From NCBI RefSeq assembly GCF_029227915.1, contig NC_079888.1:1626501-1690500 (forward strand): a stretch of DNA of 64,000 nucleotides, read 5' to 3'. A model generated the notes under the pieces. It saw only the letters and a list, made by a program, of their open reading frames with translations. It was not told the origin of the DNA and did not search any database. The position numbers were made by a program, and so were the translations under genes. Shown here piece by piece: positions 55,691-64,000 of the stretch. Position 1 is the stretch's first letter; each line of letters starts with the position of its first letter. Origin of the DNA: Hydractinia symbiolongicarpus. Its lineage: Eukaryota; Cnidaria; Hydrozoa; Anthoathecata; Hydractiniidae.

Positions 55691-56290
55691 TCACTACAGC
55701 TTACTGTTTTGTTATCTCATAATTAAAGGTATGTACTGTGAGCTATTTAGGCTGTGTTAGTTTTATTAGCTGGTAAATTAGCTGGTAAAGAAAACGGTAA
55801 ATAAGTAGGAAGATATTAAATTTAATGCATAATTACTTGAATCCTCTGCAAAAAGCTAGATGATATCATTAGCTTTATTTGTACCTTCTTTAGTTGCACA
55901 GATTTAATCCACATGTGATACACTGCTTAATGTAAAATTCAACAGCACTAAGTGGAACATTGCCATACGGTCTGCTTATCTAAAAACAGACTTATTTAAG
56001 AAATGAAGGATTCATGAACTACATTAACATAGTAATTTCCATATGAAAATTATGCTGTTGCAAAACATATCCATACCTGTTCAAATTTTACATCAGAGTG
56101 AAGAACCTCATGCACTCTTTCTATTATCTTAAAGATTTGACAAACAATTGCAACACGTTTGAAATTACTAACGGGTGAGTTGCACGAAAACATTCACATT
56201 TTTTAAGTACCTATATATTCAAAAATGAAGCTAACAGATGCATATATGCTATGATAATTATTCACCTATATGAATAAATTTTTACTTGCG
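55691..56290. other. No supported gene
   Basis: AT-rich; should contain the 3' end of the piggyBac copy, but no TTAA-CCCTTTG terminus was found. Confidence 0.35.
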
Positions 56291-56880
56291 TCAGCACATT
56301 TTCTGTGACGTCATCAGAAGCTTGAAAATTGTTAAAAATGCCACTTCTGAGATCCGCCAAGGCAATTGAAATCCTTTCTTTTTCCATCTTTCTGTGTCCT
56401 CGAAACAGTTGCAGATTGTGGTCACGGATTTGTTATCTTTCCATTTGTAAAACACCAATCCTCCAGTAGAAACCCGATGGTCAATGTCACCTCTTGGAAG
56501 CACTTTATCACTTTTCAGGTTCTTTGGCAAGTATTCACTGTCCGAGTCCGAACGTATTGTTCCACAACAATACATTTTATGTTGCAATAGGTATTCCATT
56601 AGGGGTACAGAGGTGAAATAGTTGTCACAATAAACCTGATGATGTTTGCCGTGTAGAGACTTTATTAGTTGGTACACTACAGACGCACCTAAACCGAAAT
56701 ACTTTGGCATTGAATCGTCAGTCTGTATTTGATCCTTCCCTTGGTAAACTTGACATTGATGCAAATTACCATTCATGTCAGCTATGGGCCACAATTTGAA
56801 ACCTCTTTTTATAGGTTTCATTGGATTATATTGTTTTAGACTGCTTCGACTCTTGAACAGAATCATGCTTTCGTCAAAAA
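56291..56880 (-). pseudogene. piggyBac-type transposase, catalytic part
   Basis: Reads FDESMILFKSRSSLKQYNPM, PIKRGFKLWPI, VYCDNYFTSVPLMEYLL and GDIDHRVSTGGLVFYKWKDN, all typical of piggyBac (DDE_Tnp_1_7) with catalytic Asp in DESM and CDNYF. A frameshift near 56370 spoils the C-terminus, and the Cys-rich tail is absent. It is the continuation of 58860-59650, split by a LINE between HVSF and DESM. Confidence 0.85.
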
Positions 56881-58860
56881 AAGAAAGATAATCAAACTCG
56901 CGCCAATGCCTTCCGTGATTACTTTTCAACAGTCGTAAATAATCTGAAGTCATCCGCATTTAAATTGAAGAACTTTATCTGGAAACCGCCAAATCACATT
57001 TGCTCCAGAACTAGAAAATCTTTTAATTTTCAATATGTGTCTAAAGTTTTTATTAAGGATTTTCTTAAAAAGAAATTAAAGAGAAAGAAATCCACTGGGC
57101 TTGATGAACTCCCTCCTGGAATGCTTAAAGATTGTGCGCAACATTTAATTGTTCCGTTACATCACATTATTAACCAGTCTTTACGCTCCAGTACAGTTCC
57201 GAACGCATGGAAACAAGCAAAAATCGTCCCACTTTTTAAATCAGGAGACACAAACAAACCTGAAAATTATCGTCCAATTTCAGTGTTGCCAATACTCTCT
57301 AAATTATTGGAAAAAGCAGTACACCCACAATTAATGAAATTTTTAGAAAATGAGAAATTACTAAATGACTCCCAATTTGGCTATAGAGCTAAACGTTCAA
57401 CACATCTTGCAACAACACTACTTGTTGACGAAGTAAGACAAGCTGCCGAGAACGGAAAGTTAGTTGGAGCGCTGTTCCTGGATTTAAGTAAAGCGTTCGA
57501 TACGATCAGTTACGATGTAGTCTTAAGAAAACTTTCATCATACGGTGTTGACAATGTAGAATTGTCGTGGTTTACAGATTATCTTTTTAACCGATCACAA
57601 GTTGTTGAAGTTGGCAATCGAACATCAGCAAGTTTTAATGTTGTAAGCGGAGTGCTGCAAGGATCGATACTCGGTCCTATACTATTTTTGATATTTTTTA
57701 ATGACTTCTCGGAACACCTTGAGAAAAGTAAGTGTATTCAATTTGCTGACGATACCGTCATCTATGTTGCAAATGCTGACCCCTATATAATAGAAACAAC
57801 ATTGAACGATGAATTAGAAAACGTATCCACTTATTTGAACGATAACGAACTCATACTGAATCTAAAGAAAGGAAAAACAGAAACTGTGCTATTTGGAACA
57901 TCTAAAAGATTATCCCGTAAAAATACCAAAAATACAATCCAATTGGCAATGCATGGGTCAACCTATTCATCATTCCACGTCTTACATATATTTGGGAAAC
58001 GAACTGGATTCGTCACTTACCCTGGTTGATAATTTCGAGAAGTCATATAAGAAAGCAGCCGGAAGATTGAACCTTCTTAGAAAAATGCGACCATTTCTGA
58101 GTTTTGAAGCTGCATATAAAATCTATCAGATGGTAATTGAACCCATTTTGTTGTATAGTTCTCTTTTAAATTTAAAATTAACGATGACCCAACGAAAAAA
58201 GTTACAATCAATAGAAAATCGAGCCAGACAAATAGTTGGAGGAAAAAATACGATTGGGAGTATTGAAGGAAAGATGAAAGGACGGGCATGCGTTTTGGTA
58301 AAAAGCTGTCTGACGAGAACTGTCTGCGAAAATTTCAATAATTATTTTGTTATCAACGAGCATTCAATTAACACACGGAATCGAAATATGTTAGTGAAAT
58401 TACCACGTATAAAATTGGAGTTCGGAAAAAGATCCTTCAAATATCTTGGTGCAGCATTATACAATGACTTACCATTAAAAATACGTTGTTGCGATAACTT
58501 ATTTCAGTTCAAAAAATTAGTTTATTAACATTTTATGTAAATATTTGCTTTTAAAATATGTTTTATATGTTTTTAGTAATTATTTAAGTAGCTTCTGTTT
58601 CTAACTTTTGCGCATTCTAGTTTCACATTTTTCTTTTTTCTCTTTTTCTTTTTTCTTGGCACGTACATGCGTTTTATATTAATTTCTTAGCTAACTCATG
58701 AGTGGTTATTTGGTAGATAATAGTTTTTGCTTATATTTTTCTTTCTTTTATATATTTTTACTGACAGGACACACGATGATAGCAGTAGTTCATTTTACTG
58801 AAGTGTAAAAAATCCTGTATAAATATTGTTTAATAATAATAATAATAATAAATAATAATA
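56881..58860 (+). mobile_element. 5'-truncated LINE inserted in piggyBac
   Basis: A 5'-truncated ORF2 starts within the segment before RT (FRDYFSTVVNNL) at about 56890. The RT frame to about 57960 has KSTGLDELPPGMLKD, NYRPISVLPILSKL, FLDLSKAFDTI, GVLQGSILGPILFLIFFND and QFADDTVIYV. After one frameshift, the thumb and C-terminus (TSYIYLGNELDSSL) end at 58528. A (TAA)n tail at 58831-58852 marks the 3' end. All RT catalytic residues are kept. Confidence 0.9.
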
Positions 58861-59664
58861 AAACTAACATGCTGAGATACATTGTAAAGTTTTACAAAGT
58901 TTGAGTTCAGTTGGTTAATCAGTGGTCTCAGTTTGTACAATTTGTTGGTATTATTATTCGGTACCGTAGCATTATCATTCACATGAATATTGCTCAGAAT
59001 TTGAGCGAAGCCATATCTCGGAAGGACAGTTGATGCAAATAGTACTAACAAGTCAGGGTTGCAGCACCAATAGTCAGTCCATGACGGTAATACGTGATAA
59101 CCCATTATCATATTGATTCCCAAGAAGGAAAACAGCTCTCGGAAGGACACATTTGGAATAGCTTTCATGTTTTGCGTTATGTATAGATTAGTTTGGAATA
59201 ATATGTTCTGTTGAATCTCCTCATCGCAGTATGAATCAAAGTAATCACAAGGATTTTGGCAGTCAGTAAAGTGGTCCTTGATAGGGCCTTCAGGAGATGT
59301 AAACTGAGTTTCAATTTGCTTCTTAGTCTTTTTAGTCCAGTGACGATCTTGGTCGACATCGTAATCTTTGCGGGCAATGCTAATGTCGGCATCTTCTACA
59401 ACAGTATTGTTTGAATCAGCATCTATCATATTTGTATTGACTTGATCCCTCGTAACAGCTGTATTTAAATCAATATCCGCTTCAACATCTTGAGTTGCTT
59501 TCTCTATAGTTGTCACTTTCTGATTCATTCTCTCTAGGTCTGGGTTCCAGCAAACCTAGAGCATCTTGGACAAAGTCATCTTCGGAATCACTTGATTCTA
59601 TCTCCTCACTAAAATCACTTGGGATATCTTGGGCTAATAAGTCCCGTCGGTAACAAAGGGTTAA
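58860..59664 (-). pseudogene. piggyBac transposase N-terminal part and 5' terminus
   Basis: The terminus is CCCTTTGTTACCGACGGG next to TTAA (59661-59664), the TTAA target duplication of piggyBac. The protein begins with an acidic SDFSEEIESSDSEDD stretch (about 59640-59560), changes frame near 59530, then runs YFDSYCDEEIQQNILFQTN and GINMIMGYHVLPSWTDYW to LYNVSQHVSF at the LINE insertion. Order and motifs match the piggyBac N-terminal domain. Confidence 0.85.
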
Positions 59665-60002
59665 AACGTAATGCTGAGTTAGCTCGCTTTAATACATGCT
59701 CCGCTACCTAGCTACCTGTATAACGAAGTCTATCAGCTGCTGAAAATTGTAACGTTGGCTAATTATGTAGCTCGAACAGTCAGTCGCTGCTGATGGAACT
59801 AATAAACAGATAATCATAATATGTAGCTTACTGTCTGGACAAGCTTGATGTGGATAGTGAAGGAAAATGAAAAAGGGACAAATTGCTTAATCGCGTGTTG
59901 AAGCGAACACGTTCAATTTGGGACACGGATAACAAAGAGTCGGATAAAAGTAATCATGATGAAGAATCATCGCGCTTGTAAATTGACAACAAAAAAACTA
60001 CA
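59665..60002. other. No supported gene
   Basis: Flank between the piggyBac TTAA and the Penelope-like 3' sequence; no coding motif seen. Confidence 0.4.
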
Positions 60003-60045
60003 TTATTCGCGACGTTTCGGATGTTCACACACCCATTTTCAAGCA
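60003..60045 (-). ncRNA. Degenerate hammerhead-like motif of a Penelope-like element
   Basis: Minus strand reads GCTTGAAAATGGGTGTG, TGAACATCC and GAAACGTCGCG. The GGGTGT..ACATCC helix and the following GAAAC plus GTC resemble the helix II and core of Penelope-associated hammerhead ribozymes, but the CTGATGA strand is CTTGAAA here, so it should not cleave. Confidence 0.4.
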
Positions 60046-60113
60046 ATCAAAAACGTACAATGTTCTCCTAAATATATACAAGTTTAACAGCAACCATAGT
60101 TACAGATTAAATA

Positions 60114-60527
60114 CTAATTGTATAAATACAATGGAGCAGATCTAATGTTGTTATTCAACTGGGGACTATCCCACATTATGAACAAACTCTCTTTAATCTC
60201 TAGCAAATACCGGTTGTTACCCCTAGAGAGTATACTACAATCGTCAAGAGATGATGTGGTGTGACAGGCTTTAAGATGATCTTTAATCGCCGTGCAATTA
60301 GATGAGGTTGATTTCTTACCTGTTAAGGGAGACATTCCGAGCTGCTCGCTTGCCCGAACCTTAAGATGACGCGACGTCTCACCTATATAAGTGGCGTTGC
60401 AGCCACTGCACTTATATTTGTAAATGACGCCTGACTTTAATTCTTTGGGCAGCAGGTCTTTAAATCTGAAGAAGTTAGATAAGCGAGTGTGAGTTCTGAA
60501 AACAACAGAAAGTTTACAACAATGCAA
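60114..60527 (-). pseudogene. Penelope-like GIY-YIG endonuclease domain
   Basis: Contains SGVIYKYKCSGCNATYIGET, RHLKVRASEQLG and AIKDHLKACH, the GIY-YIG nuclease of Penelope-like elements with its CxxC insert. The frame ends at a TAA-like stop near 60114; the RT that should precede it (higher coordinates) is missing. An intact 137-codon fragment. Confidence 0.85.
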
Positions 60528-60985
60528 AGTAGATCATATCAAAAGTAATCATGTTGCTTTTTAAGGCCTTGAAACGGAAAGTTTTGGCAAAAAAATAATT
60601 TATTTTATTTTGTTAAAACAGAAAATTTTTTTGCCTCGTTAAACTCAGAGTTCTAGAAATACCTGTAATGTTGACACAAACTTCTTGAATAAGTAAGTAA
60701 GAATCTTTTCTATCTAATAACATTTACAATAATTATGATACACGAAAAAACTTAATAGGCTATCTAGTTTTGGAACATATGTTGTTACTCTTTTTTCAGT
60801 GACTTTGGTAGCGAAAGAAATATGGGAGGTGTTTGTGGCTCAGCAATATATATTTATGTTTACCATATAGTGTAGATGAAAGTAGTTTATGTAGATATAA
60901 AAATAAGAACTAGAGTTAAACATAAATATTAAAAAGCGATAACTAATAACTTACTTTTCTTTTTTCAAAGTTACTATGATCGAAA
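60528..60985. other. AT-rich, nothing supported
   Basis: No motif or splice structure. Separates the Penelope fragment from the last USP copy. Confidence 0.4.
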
Positions 60986-61218
60986 GACAACATATTGGAG
61001 GTACCTTCACTTCCTGCAGATGGTGTATCTTTTACCAACAAATACAAACTAGTGGCAACTATAAATCATTCAGGAACACTAGCAGCAGGTCATTATTGGG
61101 CATAAAGAATGGAATGTAGACGAGGGGTTGAAATGCGATGACAGGGCAGTAGTTAAGGTTAAGCCGTCTGATATAAATAACTCAACAGTGTATGTGTTCT
61201 TCTTTCTCAAGCTGTGAA
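60986..61218 (+). pseudogene. USP C-terminal fragment
   Basis: Reads VSFTNKYKLVATINHSG and LAAGHYWA with the catalytic His, then a frameshift or stop at about 61104, and LKCDDRAVVKVKPSD with VYVFFFLKL and a TGA stop. The 3' region follows, as in the other copies. Truncated on the left. Confidence 0.8.
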
Positions 61219-61700
61219 AACGCAAGTTTTGCTTTGCAAAAGGGGGAGGATTGTTTTTCCTGGCAGTTTTATTACCCCGGTTGTTATTTTCACCGGCAGC
61301 CTACCGTAATTCAGGAGTTTGTTCACTCTCCACTTTCTAACATAGTAATTAAAAGAAACTAAGCAAAGGGGTTTGACAATCTATCTTGTCTTTGGGTATG
61401 ACGGCCCCACTTTTAACCCCAGTCCATTAGGGAGGCCAAGTTTGCTCACTTTGTCTACATGGTTAACGATCCTGATGTTCCCACAGTTTTTGTTATAAGA
61501 AGCTTTGCAATTTCTTTTTTGGGTCTTCGTTGATTTACGCCCACGCATTTTACCCCAGTAACTTTAGGCTGGTCCTGACATGGGCTGGTCCCAAGCGTAA
61601 ATCACCTGTGTAAGGCTGAGTGTTGGGATCCCGTAACACATGTGGAAATCTACGGCCAGGTTCACAAGTCCTGGCGCATGGGTGGTTGTCTGCTCTTTAT
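61219..61700 (+). mobile_element. 3' region of the USP retroelement (copy E)
   Basis: AGCAAAGGGGTTTGACAAT, CTTTGGGTATGACGGCCCC, the CCAAGT hairpin with one mismatch, then the branched RNA. It ends near 61690, where another, 5'-placed part of the family begins, so two copies are joined head to tail. Confidence 0.8.
61603..61684 (+). ncRNA. Branched structured RNA (copy E)
   Basis: Closing stem CACCTGTG/CATGGGTG (8 bp, two G-T), GTGTT/AACAC, GGCTG/CGGCC (one mismatch) and CCAGG/CCTGG. Independent sequence changes keep most pairs. Confidence 0.65.
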
Positions 61701-61704
61701 TAAA

Positions 61705-62178
61705 ATCCCTAACTTTTACTTCCATGAGTGCTTCTTTTTACATCTGGATGTCTCGAAATTCTACCACTTGGGTTGAGCCTGAAAAGGCCCCAATCATTCC
61801 TGAAGTTTCTTCTGTTACAAATATGGAATGTAAGAAATCAAAAACCCCTGAGAAATCTTCCGCAAATCACACAAAATCTTGTAAAATCAAAAAACCTGAA
61901 AAACTTGCTACAAGGTCTTCCAAAACAACAGTCGCATTGCCATCTAACCCTGATTTTAAGAATAGCGGTCTAAAAACTTGGGAACCACATGTTATGCAAA
62001 CTCCATCTTACAATGTTTTTATAACCTTCCAAAAGTTAAAGAAGCCATTTCTGTCACCAAAACAACCTCAAAGTTAGGCGAAGCATTTGTAGGTGTTCTT
62101 CAAAGTTTGGCTGTCTCTAGAAGTCCAGTCACACCTAATACATTTGGACTGTTGAAAGAATATTATGCTGGAAAATAA
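61705..62178 (+). pseudogene. RLE tail and USP Cys box, NLGTTC subfamily
   Basis: The RLE end MSASFYIWMSRNSTTW is followed by a Lys/Pro/Ser linker. A 1 nt deletion inside the Cys box (about 61972) splits it; the second frame reads LGTTCYANSILQCFYNLP and SPVTPNTFGLLKEYYAGK, stop. It lacks the rest of the USP. Box sequence is closest to the 52.5 kb copy. Confidence 0.75.
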
Positions 62179-62942
62179 TTTCTTACCATGTTCTTTTCTG
62201 AAGAAGAGCGTATCCCCACCTCGGTACGATTGAAGAGGGGTCCTCTGAAAGGTACGTCTAGAAGATGTTACTTGATTTGGTGATTTACCATTTAGAAACT
62301 ATGCACATATCTTCTTGGTTTTTAATGGTTTTAGTGAGTCTTTTTGCAAATTATCCCTCAAAAGATTGTTTTCTTCCTCTTTAAACAGACTAGCTTTTTC
62401 TTTAAGAAACTGCTTGATTTTTTCTTTTATAAGCGGTTGCAGAGCATTTAACCGACGTTGGTACGACTTAACAAATTTGCACATTTTATCAATTATTCCG
62501 ACAAGAAGCACATATTTCCTGGCGTAAACCATATAAAATAGGTAGTTCTCATAATTCATCCGGTCACCCCTGGCTCGGTCATATATTTCTGAAAATTATT
62601 TATTCAAAAGAGATATGATCATTAGCCGCTCGGTTTCGTTATTTTCCTCAGCAGTTTCATGCAAATTTAAATCTCTTCAGACAAAGGCTGTATTTCAAAC
62701 GTCACTTACGGCGCAATTTCAGTCAAGTTATTCAACTCGAAAGGGAGAGAAATCTACCGCTCAGTGTGTGCATTAACTGGTTTAGTATTGAATTTGTAAG
62801 TAAGTACCCTCAATACACAGGTTCTTTATGCTGCCGCAATATTATAATATCTTTAGGAAGCCGAAAGGTAGTATTCGTGATTCTTGAATGTTTTTTATAA
62901 ATATATCAGACTAAAATGTGAATTTATTTGATGAAAAAAGGA
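62179..62942. other. No confident gene
   Basis: A minus-strand frame (62299-62559) is Lys/Glu/Leu-rich and could form a coiled coil, but it has no splice sites or partner exons. Confidence 0.35.
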
Positions 62943-64000
62943 CTAACCCTTTCATTACCGGACAAAAACCCTCCAATTTCCCGGAGCAAAAAAAATAAAT
63001 TTTACGTCATGTTCTTTAAAGTGCCATAACTTCTAAACCAATGGTTGAAACTTCACCAAATTTGGATCCTTTTCTTGTTATATATTTTTCCACTAGAAAA
63101 TAAAAAATATTTTCAAAATTTTATTTTCGGTGCGTACGAGAAACAATAATGGCGGAGGCGGAAAATATAAAAATCCGGAAATTTTGAATTAGAAGGTCCG
63201 TGAAAAATATTTTTTCACTTTTTTTTCAAATAATTTCTACAAATCTTGTAAATATACTTTGTAACTAATAACTTGTTGAAGTTTCAGAAAAAAAAATGAA
63301 CGGTCCTGAATTTACGCATATTTTAGAAAAAAGCCTGAAAACGGTAAAAAACGCATGTGCAAACAGTAACTCGTAATATGACAGCAAAACACAGAAAAAA
63401 AGAGTTGAATCATGGTTGATTCAAAGCAGAATTAGATATACTTCAATATACGGTCGTTATTGTTATTGTTACTTCTGCCGGTACATGATGGACCAGCTCC
63501 ACCTGTATTAGCAATGTTTTGATTGTTTCGGACTGTTCCACGTACAATTTTGGATAATGGTTCATAATCTGAGTCTTCCGTCGTAACACTTTCACTTTCG
63601 ACAGCAGATTCACTTTCACTTTCAACCAACGGCGCTGCTGGCGCTGGCGGCACTGCTTCAGGTGAATCACTGGGAAGGGCATTAGGTATATCATCCTCAA
63701 AGGTATGTGGAATATTGTTTACCTTATCATTATGTGGCATTTCAGGTGTCGCTGGGGTGTTTATTTCATCATAAAAAGCGTCTATATTGTCAATGTCCTG
63801 CTGGTCATCTCTTTGTTGTTGTAAATTTGGCAGAAAACTTTCATCTGTAGTGTCTGTAACAGGCCCCTCATCATCATATTCCCAATCACTGTCAAGTTCT
63901 GAATCTGTTTCAAGTATATTTTCATCTCCACTATCATTATCATTAGTCACAAAGTCCACTATTTCATCTATATCTCGATAAAAATTTTTCCTTGGCGCCA
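62943..64000 (-). mobile_element. Probable piggyBac-like deletion derivative, runs off the window
   Basis: CTAA-CCCTTTCATTACCGG at 62943-62959 resembles the piggyBac terminus TTAA-CCCTTTGTTACCG at 59661. On the minus strand an open frame from the window edge to 63432 starts RKNFYRDIDEIVDF and is strongly acidic and Ser-rich, like piggyBac N-termini, ending in an Asn run. No DDE motif lies between it and the terminus, so the catalytic part is deleted or the frame belongs to something else. Confidence 0.4.

Noticed and set aside
62299-62559. Coiled-coil-like minus-strand frame of 86 codons
   Set aside because: Low complexity composition, no homologous motif and no splice structure.

Overview
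This window looks like an AT-rich, intron-containing invertebrate animal genome, probably a cnidarian. The evidence is split genes with GT..AG introns, and an animal-type mix of transposable elements: CR1/L2-like LINEs, a BEL/Pao LTR element, Penelope-like elements, Helitrons with an OTU protease, PIF/Harbinger and piggyBac. The taxon is an inference. No conserved single-copy housekeeping gene was recognised; nearly all recognisable coding sequence belongs to mobile elements, most of them broken and nested in one another.

Layout. 1-3.5 kb: the 3' end of a small RG-rich two-exon gene, a hairpin, a tRNA-like sequence and an RT scrap. 4.2-14.9 kb: an OTU-bearing Helitron (+) split at 7.9 kb by a nearly intact retroelement (-) whose single long frame encodes reverse transcriptase, a restriction-like endonuclease (RLE) and a C-terminal ubiquitin-specific protease (USP). 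15.8-18.5 kb: a three-exon RG-tailed gene with a perfect palindrome in intron 1, a 4 x 80 bp tandem repeat, a MITE, a second tRNA-like sequence and a minisatellite-bearing repeat. 18.7-23.7 kb: a near-full-length LINE. 23.7-29.2 kb: a 3' end of the USP element, a second Helitron (-), an RT fragment of the USP element and the 5' half of another LINE. 29.2-32.7 kb: BEL/Pao (-). 34.2-36.5 kb: a Penelope fragment fused to an RLE-USP copy. 37.4-43.2 kb: decayed multi-exon transposase-like gene (-). 44.7-46.9 kb: LINE scrap and PIF/Harbinger with an intact transposase. 47.4-55.7 kb: detached 3' ends and two more USP copies. 56.3-59.7 kb: piggyBac (-) with a LINE inserted. 60-62.2 kb: Penelope endonuclease and a last USP copy. 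62.9-64 kb: piggyBac-like remnant.

The most unusual system is the RT-RLE-USP retroelement family. The window holds one near-complete copy, at least four other loci with USP or RLE sequence, and several 3' ends. NeSL elements with an Ulp1 protease and Dualen elements with an OTU protease are known to me, but a C19 USP fused to an RT-RLE protein is not a described architecture I can name. Downstream of the stop codon these elements share a non-coding module. Five copies, including one very diverged copy at 47.5 kb, fold into the same branched structure with compensatory base changes in several stems. The near-complete copy also carries a 275 bp near-identical direct repeat at both ends, which is unusual for a non-LTR element.
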